Assembly: GCA_963713625.1 (NCBI GenBank)
Contig: CAVQMN010000008.1
Location: forward strand, 62,001-126,000
Length of the DNA stretch: 64,000 nucleotides
Reading direction: 5' to 3'
Source: Bog-756 sp963713625
Lineage (GTDB): Bacteria; Actinomycetota; Acidimicrobiia; Acidimicrobiales; RAAP-2
The position numbers and the translations under genes were made by a program. A model generated the notes under the pieces. The model did not search any database, was not told the origin of the DNA, and worked only from the letters and a program-made list of their open reading frames with translations. Shown here piece after piece: positions 51,401 through 59,537 of this stretch. The number at the start of each line of letters is the position of its first letter. The stretch's first letter is position 1.

Positions 51401-53073
51401 AGTTCTTCGCGGATGGCGTCCAGCGGCGGGTTGGTCACCTGGGCGAACAGCTGGGTGAAGTAGTCGTAGACCAGCCGGGGCCGGTCGGACAGCACGGCGA
51501 TGGCCGTATCGGTGCCCATCGAGCCATTGGGCTCGACCCCGTTTCTGGCCATGGGCTCGAGGATGAGCCGAAGCTCCTCGTTGGTGTAGCCGAAGAGGCG
51601 TTGGCGACCGATGACCGAGGCGTGCTGGGGGGTGAGCATGGTCCGGGGCGGCAGCTCCTCGAGCTCGATCTGGCCGGCGTCCAGCCACTCGGCGTAGGGC
51701 TGCCCGGCGGCCAGGGCGTCCTTGATCTCGTCGTCGTCGACGATCCGGCCCAGCGCCGTGTCCACCAGGAACATCCGCCCGGGCTGGAGGCGCCCCTTGC
51801 GCACCACCTTGTCCGCCGCGACTTCGAGGACACCGACCTCACTGGCCAGGACCACCAGCCCGTCGTCGGTGACCCAGTACCGGGCGGGCCGCAGGCCGTT
51901 GCGGTCGAGCACGGCCCCGATGACCGTCCCGTCGGTGAAGGCCACGGCCGCGGGACCGTCCCACGGCTCCATCAGGGCGGCGTGGTACCGGTAGAAGGCC
52001 CGCCGGGCCGGGTCCATGGTCCGGTGGTTCTCCCACGCCTCGGGGATCATCATCAGCACCGCGTGGTGCAAGGGCCGGCCCCCGAGATGGAGCAGCTCCA
52101 GCACCTCGTCGAAGGAGGCCGAGTCACTGGCCCCCGGGGTCACGATGGGGAAGGCCCGCTCCAGTCCGGGGATGAGGTCGGACCGGCACAGCGCCTCGCG
52201 GGCCCGCATCCAGTTGCGATTCCCGGCCAGGGTGTTGATCTCCCCGTTGTGGGCCAGGTACCGGTAGGGATGGGCCAGCGGCCACGAGGGGAAGGTGTTG
52301 GTCGAGAAGCGGGAGTGGACGAGGGCCAGCCCGCTGGTCACCCGCTCGTCGTTCAGGTCGGGGAAGAACTCGGTCAGCTGGTGGGAGGTGAGCATCCCCT
52401 TGTAGGTGATGGTCCGGGCCGACAGGGAAACCGGGTAGCAGTCGTCGATCTCGTGTTCGGCCCGCTTGCGCAACACGAAGGCCAGCCGGTCGATGGCCAG
52501 GGCCGGATCGGCGCCGGCCAGCCGGGTGCCCGGGGCCGGGGCCACGAAGACCTGGTGCATGGAGGGCATGGCCGCCTCGGAGATCGACCCGAGCGACGCA
52601 TCGTCGAACGGAACGGCACGCCATCCGACGACATCGAGTCCTTCCTCCCCGGCCAGCTTGCCGAAGGCACGGCGGGCGTCGGCCGCCACCTCCGGGTCGC
52701 GGGACAAAAAGGCGATGCCGGTGGCGTAACGGCCGCGGGGCGGCAGTTCGAAGTCCACGACATCGGCATAGAACTCGTGGGGAACCTGGAGCAGGATCCC
52801 GGCACCGTCCCCGCTGTCCTCCTCGCTACCGGTCGCTCCCCGGTGGGCCAGGTGTTCGAGGGCGGAGACGGCCTGGCGGACCAGGGTGTGCGAACGCCGT
52901 CCATGCAGGTCGGCCACCAGCGCCACGCCGCAGGCGTCGTGCTCGAAACGGGGGTCGTAGAGACCTGCGGTCGGGGCCTGGGGCGGAGCACCGGCCCGGC
53001 GGCCCGAGGACGGCAAGGGGACCGCGGTGGCGGAGGTAGGGGCGTCGGCCTGGGTTCGGCGGAGAGTCGTCAT
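48439..53073 (-). CDS. gltB: glutamate synthase large subunit
   Basis: Makes two glutamates from glutamine and 2-oxoglutarate, 1544 residues. The class-II amidotransferase domain begins at Cys48 (DACGVALVADLHG) after a 47-residue leader that should be removed. The central and FMN synthase domains include SEAHETLAIAMNRLGGRSN, GRFGVTSEYL and the 3Fe-4S segment CMMRVCHLDTCPVGIATQNP. The C-terminal beta-helix GXGXG domain follows (GEVFLRGQVGERFCVRNSG). GGAG lies seven bases before the ATG. Confidence 0.96.
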   Translation of the reverse strand: MTTLRRTQADAPTSATAVPLPSSGRRAGAPPQAPTAGLYDPRFEHDACGVALVADLHGRRSHTLVRQAVSALEHLAHRGATGSEEDSGDGAGILLQVPHEFYADVVDFELPPRGRYATGIAFLSRDPEVAADARRAFGKLAGEEGLDVVGWRAVPFDDASLGSISEAAMPSMHQVFVAPAPGTRLAGADPALAIDRLAFVLRKRAEHEIDDCYPVSLSARTITYKGMLTSHQLTEFFPDLNDERVTSGLALVHSRFSTNTFPSWPLAHPYRYLAHNGEINTLAGNRNWMRAREALCRSDLIPGLERAFPIVTPGASDSASFDEVLELLHLGGRPLHHAVLMMIPEAWENHRTMDPARRAFYRYHAALMEPWDGPAAVAFTDGTVIGAVLDRNGLRPARYWVTDDGLVVLASEVGVLEVAADKVVRKGRLQPGRMFLVDTALGRIVDDDEIKDALAAGQPYAEWLDAGQIELEELPPRTMLTPQHASVIGRQRLFGYTNEELRLILEPMARNGVEPNGSMGTDTAIAVLSDRPRLVYDYFTQLFAQVTNPPLDAIREELVTSLTSTLGPEANVLEPTAESCRQIVLPMPVIDNDDLAKLLYVNEDGSTPGFSAFAIDGLFEVSGGGAALRSAVDDVRTRVSEAIAGGADVIVLSDRNSTATLAPIPSLLLVGAVHHHLVRNKTRTQVGLVIESGDAREVHHMALLKGFGAAAINPYLAFESIDDMISSGMLTGVTSRQAHRNYIKAASKGIIKVMSKMGISTVASYTGAQVFEAVGLGADVVEEYFTGTVSRIGGVGLDVLAEEVGARHRLSHLDRPSELAHREREVGGEYQWRREGEIHLFNPKTVFKLQHATRSKRYEVFKEYTRAVDDQAAHLATLRGLMHLRTGVLPAVPIDEVEPAAGILARFSTGAMSYGSISAEAHETLAIAMNRLGGRSNTGEGGEDSDRFTPDDNGDLRRSAIKQVASGRFGVTSEYLVNADDIQIKIAQGAKPGEGGQLAGKKVYPWIAKTRFSTPGVGLISPPPHHDIYSIEDIAQLIHDLKSANPAARVHVKLVAEVGVGTVAAGVAKAHSDVVLISGHDGGTGAAPLTSLKHAGIPWELGLAETQQTLLANDLRDRIVVQVDGQMKTGRDVVIGALLGAEEFGFATAPLVVSGCVMMRVCHLDTCPVGIATQNPALRARYSGRPEFVETFFEYIAEEVREYLAALGLRTLEEAIGRVDLIDAARAVEHWKAGGLDLSPILVQPELPDGAVRFCNRDQDHGLDRALDHSFLEACRPAIDDGIPVQAELAITNVNRTVGTLLGYEITKRHGGAGLPEGTIELTFRGSAGQSFGAFVPKGVTMRLLGDANDYLGKGLSGGRIVVQPPVESPFAAEENIVAGNVILYGATAGEVFLRGQVGERFCVRNSGAIAVVEGVGDHACEYMTGGRVVVLGPTGRNFGAGMSGGVGFVFDPHGLLAGIYNHETIELEPLSSDDRMWLRDRITMHRDETGSAVADRILTDWVSSSEQFVTVMPKDYRRVLEATELAVAEGRSVDEAVMEASHG

Positions 53074-53308
53074 GGGGTCGCTCCAACGAGAGAAGTGGAT
53101 CTACCCACCCGGGACGACGTTGGCCCATGTGTGGTCCGTAGATTGTACACGCGTCAGCAGCCGTTTTCGACAACTCCGGGGACCGGGTACCGGTGGTGCG
53201 AAAGCCCGGGCCGGTCGTCCTCAGGCGGCTTCCACCGGCCTCGGCCGGTGCCGCCGACGCCCGGGCGGCGGCGGCGCCGGAGCCCCGGGCGGCCCGTAGC
53301 ATGGGCCC
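53074..53308. promoter_or_regulatory. divergent promoter region, gltB / thiO
   Basis: A 235-base spacer. TAGCAT at 53297-53302 lies six bases before the thiO ATG and may give a leaderless message. A GGAG sequence serves gltB. I looked for the conserved blocks of a thiamine-diphosphate riboswitch and did not find them. Confidence 0.4.
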
Positions 53309-54610
53309 ATGACCACCAGGGTTCGGACCGACGTCGTGGTGGTGGGGGGCGGCGTGATCGGGCTGGCCGTGGCCTGGCAGGCCGCCACGGCCGGGGTGGC
53401 CGTGACCCTGGCCGACCCCCGGCCCGGACGCGGCGCGGGTTGGGCCGCCGCCGGGATGCTCGCCCCTGTCGGGGAAGCCCACTTCGGCGAGGACGCGCTC
53501 ACCTCACTCAATCTGGAGGCGGCCCGGGCCTGGCCCGGGTTCGCACGGGACCTGGAGGAGGCGTCGGGCCGGCCGGTGGGCTATCTGGCCGATGGGACGC
53601 TGCTCATCGCCGTCGACGGGTCGGACCGGGCGGCCAGCGACGATCTCCTGGCCTACCGGATGGCCCTCGGGCTCCGCGCCCGGCGGCTGAGTGCCGGCGA
53701 ATGCCGGAGCGAGGAGCCCCTGCTGGCCCCGGGCATCAGGGGCGGCGCCGACCTGGGCGACGACCATCAGGTGGACAACCGGTGCGTGCTCGACGCCCTG
53801 GTCGCCGCCTGCCGGGCCGTTGGCGTGACCATGGTGGAGGAGGAGGTGGCCGCGGTCGACATCAGAGGTGGGGCGGTGGCCGGCGTGACGCTGGCCCACG
53901 GCGGCTTCCGGTCGGCCGCCGCCGTCGTCGTGGCCGCCGGCTGCTGGTCCGGACAGCTCCGCGGGATCCCCGGCCGGCTCCTGCCTCCGGTCCGGCCGGT
54001 GAAGGGCGTGACCCTTCGCCTGCAGGCCCCGGCCGGCATGCCGACCCTGGCCCGCACCGTCCGGGGGCTCGTCCACGGGAGGAGCTGCTATCTCGTCCCC
54101 CGCCGGGACGGAACCGTGGTGGTGGGAGCGACCGTCGAAGAGAAGGGGTTCGACCTGGCCGTGGCGGCCGGCGCCGTCGGGGACCTGCTCGGCGACGCCC
54201 GCCGGTTGGTGCCCTCGCTCGAGGAGTACGAGCTGTTCGACACCACCGCCGGGCTGCGCCCGGGTTCGCCCGACAACGCTCCCATCGTGGGGGCCACCGA
54301 CGTGCGGGGACTGGTGATGGCCACCGGTCACTACCGGAACGGCTTCCTGTTGGCCCCGGCCACCGCCCGCGAGGTGGTGGGCATGCTCACCGGTGCCCAT
54401 CCCGGCCCCGGGCGGGACGGCCCACCCGGGGTCACCACCCCAGGGGGGTTCGCCCGGTTCGGCCCGGGGCGCTTCGCCACCGGTGGAGCGCACGCGGCCG
54501 GGACGGCCGGGACGGGTCGGTCGGAGCACTCGGTGGAGCCCGACGCGTCGGAGGGATCGGACGGTCGCCGTCGGGCCGACGGCTCCGATGTGTCCAGGGT
54601 GGGCGCATGA
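53309..54610 (+). CDS. thiO: glycine oxidase ThiO, with disordered C-terminal extension
   Basis: FAD enzyme that turns glycine into dehydroglycine for thiazole formation, 433 residues. The FAD motif VVGGGVIGLAVAWQAA starts near residue 11, followed by GAGWAAAGMLAP. The C-terminal FAD contact is GLVMATGHYRNGFLLAPATA near 333-352. The last 65 residues are Gly/Pro/Ser/Arg-rich low complexity not needed for the fold. The stop overlaps the thiS start (ATGA at 54607), so translation is coupled. Confidence 0.92.
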   Translation: MTTRVRTDVVVVGGGVIGLAVAWQAATAGVAVTLADPRPGRGAGWAAAGMLAPVGEAHFGEDALTSLNLEAARAWPGFARDLEEASGRPVGYLADGTLLIAVDGSDRAASDDLLAYRMALGLRARRLSAGECRSEEPLLAPGIRGGADLGDDHQVDNRCVLDALVAACRAVGVTMVEEEVAAVDIRGGAVAGVTLAHGGFRSAAAVVVAAGCWSGQLRGIPGRLLPPVRPVKGVTLRLQAPAGMPTLARTVRGLVHGRSCYLVPRRDGTVVVGATVEEKGFDLAVAAGAVGDLLGDARRLVPSLEEYELFDTTAGLRPGSPDNAPIVGATDVRGLVMATGHYRNGFLLAPATAREVVGMLTGAHPGPGRDGPPGVTTPGGFARFGPGRFATGGAHAAGTAGTGRSEHSVEPDASEGSDGRRRADGSDVSRVGA

Positions 54611-54810
54611 TCGCCGCGTCGGTCAACGGGACGCCCTGGGACGCGCCCCCCGGCGCCACCGTGGCCGATCTGGTGGCGGCGTGGTGTCCCTCACCCCGCG
54701 GCGTCGCCGTGGCCTGCAACGGGGACGTGGTCCCGAAGAGCACCTGGCATCGCACCCCGGTCACCGACGGGGACCGGATCGAGATCGTCACCGCCGCGGC
54801 CGGCGGGTAG
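54607..54810 (+). CDS. thiS: sulfur carrier protein ThiS
   Basis: A 67-residue ubiquitin-like sulfur carrier. The C-terminal Gly-Gly (AAAGG) is the site that becomes a thiocarboxylate and donates sulfur to ThiG. The N-terminus (MIAASVNGTPWDAPPGATVADLV) matches the family. It starts within the thiO stop codon and is followed by thiG 43 bases later. Confidence 0.93.
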   Translation: MIAASVNGTPWDAPPGATVADLVAAWCPSPRGVAVACNGDVVPKSTWHRTPVTDGDRIEIVTAAAGG

Positions 54811-54839
54811 CCGCGGGCCGGGCCGACCGGCCACAGCGA

Positions 54840-54845
54840 TACCGT
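54840..54845 (+). promoter_or_regulatory. TANNNT -10-like element before thiG
   Basis: TACCGT ends eight bases before the thiG ATG and could give a leaderless internal message in the thi cluster. No -35 is clear. Confidence 0.35.
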
Positions 54846-54853
54846 GGGGTGCG

Positions 54854-55684
54854 ATGGACGATCCTCGATCCGCGTCGGCCCCGGAGGCCCCCGACACTGC
54901 CGCGGCGGGCCCTCAGGGTACCGAGCTGACCATCGCCGGCCGACCCTTCGCGTCGCGGCTCCTGATGGGAACCGGGGGGATGGCCAGCCCCGAGTCCCTG
55001 CGCGAGGCCGTGGTGGCGTCGGGCACCGTGATGGCCACGGTGGCGGTGCGTCGGGTCGACCCCACCACCCGTCACTCGCTGGTCGAGCTCCTCGGCCGGT
55101 TGGACGTGGGCATCCTGCCCAACACGGCGGGATGCTTCACGGCGTCGGAGGCCGTGCTCACCGCCAAGTTGGCCCGGGAGGCATTCGAGACCGACTGGAT
55201 CAAGCTCGAGGTCATCGGGGATGACCGGACGCTGCTCCCCGACACCGTGGAGCTGGTGGCGGCGGCCGAGGAGCTCGTCGACGAAGGCTTCACCGTCCTC
55301 CCCTACTGCAGCGACGATCCGGTGGCCGCCCGCCGCCTCGAGCAGGCCGGCTGCGCCGCGGTCATGCCTCTCGGCTCGCCCATCGGCAGCGGCCTCGGCA
55401 TCCGGAACCCCCACAACATCGCCCTCATCGTCGAGCAGTCCGGCGTGCCGGTGGTGCTCGACGCCGGCATCGGCACGGCATCGGACGCCTGCCTGGCCAT
55501 GGAGCTCGGGTGCGAGGCGGTGCTCGTGGCCTCGGCCATCACCCGTGCCCGGCAACCGGGCGTCATGGCCCGGGCCATGAGGGAGGCGGTGACCGCCGGT
55601 CGTGCCGCCCGGGAAGCGGGCCGGATCACCCGGCGCTTCCACGCCGACGCCTCGAGCTCGTTCGAGGGCCTGATCGACCAGTGA
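54854..55684 (+). CDS. thiG: thiazole synthase ThiG
   Basis: Joins deoxyxylulose phosphate, dehydroglycine and ThiS-bound sulfur into the thiazole phosphate of thiamine, 276 residues. The TIM barrel starts near residue 25 (ELTIAGRPFASRLLMGTG). LPNTAGCFTASEAV, WIKLEVIGDD (Schiff-base Lys region) and LDAGIGTASDACLAMELG are family marks. Its stop overlaps the thiD start (GTGA at 55681). Confidence 0.95.
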   Translation: MDDPRSASAPEAPDTAAAGPQGTELTIAGRPFASRLLMGTGGMASPESLREAVVASGTVMATVAVRRVDPTTRHSLVELLGRLDVGILPNTAGCFTASEAVLTAKLAREAFETDWIKLEVIGDDRTLLPDTVELVAAAEELVDEGFTVLPYCSDDPVAARRLEQAGCAAVMPLGSPIGSGLGIRNPHNIALIVEQSGVPVVLDAGIGTASDACLAMELGCEAVLVASAITRARQPGVMARAMREAVTAGRAAREAGRITRRFHADASSSFEGLIDQ

Positions 55685-56601
55685 GCCCCGCCGGCAACCC
55701 CCCGGTGGCCCTGACCGTCGCCGGGTCCGACTCCGGCTCGGGCGCCGGCATCCAAGCCGACATCAAGACCATGGGAGCTCTCGGCGTGTTCGCCACCACG
55801 GCCATCACCGCCGTGACGGCGCAGAACACCGCCGAGGTCCGCGACGTGCACCCGGTACCGGTGGGAGTGGTCGAGTCACAGATCCGGGCCGTGCTCGATG
55901 ACCTGCCGGTGGCCGCGGTCAAGACCGGCATGCTGGGCACGGCCGGGATCGTCGAGCTGATCGCCGATCTGGCTGCCGGCGGCCTCCTTCCCCAGCTGGT
56001 CGTGGACCCGGTGACCGTCGCCTCCACCGGTCGCCCCCTGGTGGCCGACGGGTGCATTGCCGCATACCGGACGCGGCTCCTGCCCCATGCCCTGCTGGCC
56101 ACGCCGAACCTGTGGGAAGCGGCGCTGCTGGCCGACGTTCCGGTCTCGGACCTGGTCGACGTCGAGGCCATGGCCGTGGCCGCCCGGCGCATCCACGAGC
56201 TCGGTCCGACCTGGGTACTGGTCAAGGGCGGCCACCTCCCGGGCGTCGAGGCCGGTTCGGCGTCGGCGGCCCCTGACCAGGTTGCCGACGTGCTCTTCGA
56301 CGGGCGGGAGGTCACCGTGGTGGACGGTGCCCGGGTCGACACGGGCAACACCCACGGCACGGGATGTTCACTGTCGGCGGCCGTCGCCGCCCTGCTGGCC
56401 CGCGGCGCGGACCTCCCCACCGCCGTGTCCGCGGCCAAGGCCTTCGTGCACGACGCCCTGCTCGGCGGGGCGGGGTGGCGTCTCGGGCAGGGACATGGGC
56501 CCCTCGACCACCTCGGGTGGACGGCGGGCGACCCGGCCTCCTCGGGCCGGGCGGAAAGCCGGGAGCGGACAGGGGCCGACCCGGACAGGACCCGGACGTG
56601 A
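55681..56601 (+). CDS. thiD: hydroxymethylpyrimidine (phosphate) kinase ThiD
   Basis: Phosphorylates the pyrimidine precursor of thiamine in two steps, 306 residues. Marks are AGSDSGSGAGIQADIKTM near the N-terminus, VKTGMLGTAGIVELIADL, and the C-terminal anion-hole motif DTGNTHGTGCSLSAAVAA. I chose the GTG at 55681, coupled to the thiG stop; the long frame from 55510 is not thiD. A disordered tail of about 30 residues ends the protein. A hairpin directly follows the stop. Confidence 0.93.
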   Translation: MSPAGNPPVALTVAGSDSGSGAGIQADIKTMGALGVFATTAITAVTAQNTAEVRDVHPVPVGVVESQIRAVLDDLPVAAVKTGMLGTAGIVELIADLAAGGLLPQLVVDPVTVASTGRPLVADGCIAAYRTRLLPHALLATPNLWEAALLADVPVSDLVDVEAMAVAARRIHELGPTWVLVKGGHLPGVEAGSASAAPDQVADVLFDGREVTVVDGARVDTGNTHGTGCSLSAAVAALLARGADLPTAVSAAKAFVHDALLGGAGWRLGQGHGPLDHLGWTAGDPASSGRAESRERTGADPDRTRT

Positions 56602-56632
56602 AAGTGACCGGGTCGCAAGACCCGGTCACTTT
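56601..56632 (+). terminator. perfect 14-bp hairpin with GCAA loop after thiD
   Basis: AAAGTGACCGGGTC (56601-56614) pairs perfectly with GACCCGGTCACTTT (56619-56632) across a GCAA tetraloop. It starts at the last base of the thiD stop codon. A C-rich stretch follows in place of a T-tract, as is common for actinobacterial terminators. Confidence 0.75.
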
Positions 56633-56872
56633 CTCCCCCCCAATCACAGGATCCTTTGGCCTGGATCAGGCACCCCTCCTCAACGACAAGCCGCTGTGCT
56701 CGTCAATGCCATTCGCATTGTGAAGCATCGGCGGGCGGAAGTAAACCTGTTCTCCTCCCGGCGTCACTGTCCGCATACAGGTAAATACTCTCTGTGGGCA
56801 TATGGTCCCATTCCCGCATTCGACGGGGGTCCTCCGAACGGCGTCACCGCCGGTGGACCCTATGTTGGGTGC
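56633..56872. other. 240-base spacer, no supported gene
   Basis: Less GC-rich than its surroundings, with several T and A runs (for example TAAACCTGTTCTC near 56743). TATGTT at 56861-56866, six bases before the next GTG, is the likely -10. Some of this may be a relic or a regulatory region. Confidence 0.35.
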
Positions 56873-57310
56873 GTGGACAGGACGACGGCGCGGACACTGG
56901 CCCGCTTCATCGCAATGGGGCGGGTGGCCATCGGCCTGACCGCGGTGGTCGCCCCGACCCTGGTCGCCCGCCCCTGGATCGGTGACGGGTCAGCCGACAC
57001 CACCAGCCGGTTGCTGGCCCGCACCATGGGCGGCCGCGACCTGGCACTCGGGATCGGCTCACTGCGGGCCCTCACCCTCTCGGACCAGGAAGCACGGCCC
57101 TGGTTGGCGTTGGGGGGCATGGCCGACGCGGTCGACGCGCTGGCCACCGCCGTGGCCTTCGCCAGCCTGCCCCGACGCTCCCGGTGGGGCATCCTGGCCC
57201 TGACCGCCGGGGCCGCCGTGGTCTCGATCCGGGTCGCCGTGGCGCTGGATGCCCCTCCAACCGTCGGATCGGCCCCACCCGAACCTGGGACCACCCCCAC
57301 ACCGGGCTGA
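56873..57310 (+). CDS. small membrane protein, DUF4267-like
   Basis: A 145-residue protein with about four hydrophobic helices (VAIGLTAVVAPTLVA, LALGIGSLRAL, ALGGMADAVDALATAVAFA, ILALTAGAAVVSIRVAVAL) and a Pro-rich tail. This layout, with the MGGRDLALG segment between helices, resembles actinobacterial DUF4267-like membrane proteins of unknown role. The start is GTG at 56873 with TATGTT six bases upstream. Confidence 0.68.
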   Translation: MDRTTARTLARFIAMGRVAIGLTAVVAPTLVARPWIGDGSADTTSRLLARTMGGRDLALGIGSLRALTLSDQEARPWLALGGMADAVDALATAVAFASLPRRSRWGILALTAGAAVVSIRVAVALDAPPTVGSAPPEPGTTPTPG

Positions 57311-57423
57311 ATCCAGGCCCGGGCTGAGCCCACACCGGGCTGACTTCCAGCCCGATCGACAACCCGGCACCCGCCTCACCCCGCCTGTGGACGGGTTGGT
57401 GGGCGGCACTAGCATGATCAGCC

Positions 57424-58044
57424 ATGGTCGGTGCCGCTGAGGAGGTCGCATCGTCGACCTCTGACGAAGCCGTCGCCGTCGACCCCGAACACCGGGCCTA
57501 CCAGCCCATGTCCACCCGGGGTCCGGCTCTCATCGTGCTCGGGATCGCCATTTTCATCGTGGTACTCGGGATCGTCGGCTCCATCCTGGCCTCGAGGGGT
57601 TCGTCGACCCGGCTGCCGAGCACCGTCACCGTGGACGGGAGCGCCGTCCGTCTGACCCCGGCGGCCACGGCCATGAAATCGATCGTGTCCGGCGGTCAGC
57701 CACCTTCCGACATCATCGGCAACCTGGTCGTCCCCGCGGGCAGCCCCGTCGTGCGCACCCTCAACATCGACCAGGGGGTGACCCAGTTCGACCGCACCGT
57801 CTACTTCACCACCCAGCTGTCGACCGACCAGGTCATCAGCCTCTACCGGTCGGTGCTGCCGGGGCTCGGGTGGACGGTCACCTACCACGGTCCCCAGACC
57901 AACGGCCCGGGGACCGAGCTGCTGGCCAAGCGTGGGAGTGGCGACGGTTTCTACTGGGAAGCCGGTGTGGTGGCATCCCCGACCACATCGGCCGGGACCA
58001 CCCCGTTCTCCGTCGAGGTGCTGGAGATGTCGGACGACACCTGA
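57424..58044 (+). CDS. membrane-anchored extracytoplasmic protein of unknown function
   Basis: A 206-residue protein with a short acidic cytoplasmic start, one membrane helix near residues 34-55 (PALIVLGIAIFIVVLGIVGS), and an external domain of about 145 residues rich in beta-type sequence (VYFTTQLSTDQVISLYRSVLPGLGWTV). The external part could form a small alpha/beta domain. I do not recognise the family. TAGCAT lies eight bases before the ATG. It is convergent with the GT87-like gene, and the two reading frames overlap at their ends. Confidence 0.68.
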   Translation: MVGAAEEVASSTSDEAVAVDPEHRAYQPMSTRGPALIVLGIAIFIVVLGIVGSILASRGSSTRLPSTVTVDGSAVRLTPAATAMKSIVSGGQPPSDIIGNLVVPAGSPVVRTLNIDQGVTQFDRTVYFTTQLSTDQVISLYRSVLPGLGWTVTYHGPQTNGPGTELLAKRGSGDGFYWEAGVVASPTTSAGTTPFSVEVLEMSDDT

Positions 58045-59516
58045 CCGGGATCGGGCGGGTGTCCACCACCCCCCGACCCCTCACCCGCCGACGACCGGTC
58101 CACGCCGGCCCCGACGGCCGGGTCCTCGGCCTGGCGGAGCATCCACGCCCAGACGAAGAGATTGATCGGGTACAGCAGATAGCCGACCCGGGTGGCCGGA
58201 GCCAGGAGGATGGCGATGAGCATGACCCACCCGGTGAGGGTGGCCACACCGGCGGCGTCGTGCGGGGGTCTCCTGAGGAGGTGCCGGATCAGCACCGCAC
58301 CCCCCACCACGCCCACCACCACCACATAGAGGCGGTGCTCCCCGGGGAAGGCGGACACCAGGATGTGACCGGGGAGGGCGCTGGCCGCCGGTGACGACAC
58401 GCCGGCCAGGCCCAGAGGGAAGCGGATCACGTTGTCGACGAAGGCGGACATGTTCCTGATGGCCACGGGCAGAACCACCGGCACGGTGACGGCGGCCACC
58501 CCGAGCAGATAGCGCCAGATGGCCCGGCGACGGTGGAGATCGGCCGCCGCGAACAGGGCCAGGACGGCGAGGGGCCAGGCCGTGAACTTGAGGGAGGATG
58601 CCGCCCCGAGGGCCAGTCCGGCCAGGACGGGTCGCCGGCGCTGGAGCGCGGCCAGCCCGAGCAGCATCAGCGCCGCCACCGGCATGTCGTCCCCCCCGGT
58701 GGCCAACGGGAGCGCGGCGGTGGGCAGGACGGTCAGCACCTGGAGGGCGCGGAACCGGGCGTCGGTCGGCGGTCGCAGCCGGCTGAGGGCGAGCAGGGTG
58801 ACCACACCGGTGAACAACAGGAACTGGATGCGGGCGTCGGTCAGCCGGGCCCCGATCTTGCTGCCGCTGTCCGTGCTCGACAGACCGAAGATCACCATGC
58901 CGGGCAGATAGGGGTAGTAGAGCTCGTAGACGGGCTCGGTCTTCTCGTGGATGAGGATGTGCCCGTCACGGTCGATCTCCCGGTAGGGGTCCTTGCCGTG
59001 GGCGGCCCTGACCCCGGCCTGCTCCACGACCACCACCTCGGGCTGGACGTGGAGGGAGGGATTGCCCTCGGTGCGCCACACGACCTCGAGGGCCAGCGGT
59101 ACCACGGTGGCCCCGAACAGGACGATGAGGAAGGCGACCACCCGGGCCAGGCGCCAGCCCCGGCCCGGGGCCCTGTCCCCCACCCGCCAGGCCACCAAGG
59201 CCATGAGCAGGGCGGCGGCCCCATAGGGCCCGAACGCCAGCTGCCCCCACTGCCGGTAGAGCGAGATGCCCACGGTCAGCCCGGTCACCCCGGCGAACAG
59301 GGCCGAGCAGGCGTAGAGAAGAGCGTCCCGCCACTGAGGTGTCAGGCTCCGGGCCGCGGCCAGGACGGAGCGGGCCCATGCCGGGTAGCGGTCCCAACGC
59401 TCTCTGCCGGTGGACGTCGCCGTCGGGTGCGTCCGCAGGCGGTCGGTCAGCACGGTCGAGGGTACCACCGGGCTCCCCCGGAACAGTCGAACGCCCCGGG
59501 GGTACTGACCGACCAT
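57951..59516 (-). CDS. GT87-like polytopic membrane protein (mannosyltransferase type)
   Basis: A 521-residue protein with about ten transmembrane helices. The first extracytoplasmic loop carries EVVVVEQAGVRAAHGKDPYREID and ELYYPYLPGMVIFG, resembling the polyprenol-phosphate-sugar-dependent GT87/DUF2029 family. It would add sugars to lipids or cell-wall polymers outside the membrane. The ATG at 59516 lies inside an inverted repeat (59502-59527); a downstream GTG near 59454 is an alternative start. It ends within the convergent gene at 57424. Confidence 0.75.
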   Translation of the reverse strand: MVGQYPRGVRLFRGSPVVPSTVLTDRLRTHPTATSTGRERWDRYPAWARSVLAAARSLTPQWRDALLYACSALFAGVTGLTVGISLYRQWGQLAFGPYGAAALLMALVAWRVGDRAPGRGWRLARVVAFLIVLFGATVVPLALEVVWRTEGNPSLHVQPEVVVVEQAGVRAAHGKDPYREIDRDGHILIHEKTEPVYELYYPYLPGMVIFGLSSTDSGSKIGARLTDARIQFLLFTGVVTLLALSRLRPPTDARFRALQVLTVLPTAALPLATGGDDMPVAALMLLGLAALQRRRPVLAGLALGAASSLKFTAWPLAVLALFAAADLHRRRAIWRYLLGVAAVTVPVVLPVAIRNMSAFVDNVIRFPLGLAGVSSPAASALPGHILVSAFPGEHRLYVVVVGVVGGAVLIRHLLRRPPHDAAGVATLTGWVMLIAILLAPATRVGYLLYPINLFVWAWMLRQAEDPAVGAGVDRSSAGEGSGGGGHPPDPGQVSSDISSTSTENGVVPADVVGDATTPASQ

Positions 59517-59527
59517 GGAGTCAGTAC
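59502..59527. promoter_or_regulatory. 8-bp inverted repeat in the divergent GT87 / oxidoreductase promoter
   Basis: GTACTGAC (59502-59509) and GTCAGTAC (59520-59527) are perfect inverted copies separated by ten bases. The repeat overlaps the GT87 ATG (59514-59516) and the TACGGT -10-like element (59525-59530) of the rightward gene. It looks like an operator for a dimeric repressor. Confidence 0.5.
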
Positions 59528-59530
59528 GGT
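59525..59530 (+). promoter_or_regulatory. TANNNT -10-like element of acrylyl-CoA reductase-like gene
   Basis: TACGGT ends seven bases before the ATG at 59538. No Shine-Dalgarno sequence lies between, so a leaderless message is likely. It overlaps the right arm of the inverted repeat. Confidence 0.4.
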
Positions 59531-59537
59531 ACCCGCC

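Noticed and set aside
53074..53308. TPP riboswitch upstream of thiO
   Set aside because: The conserved CTGAGA and later blocks expected of the class were not found.
49144..54810. 1888-residue frame opposite gltB and running through thiO
   Set aside because: A shadow of gltB with low-complexity Gly/Arg/Asp composition; only the final part coincides with real thiS.
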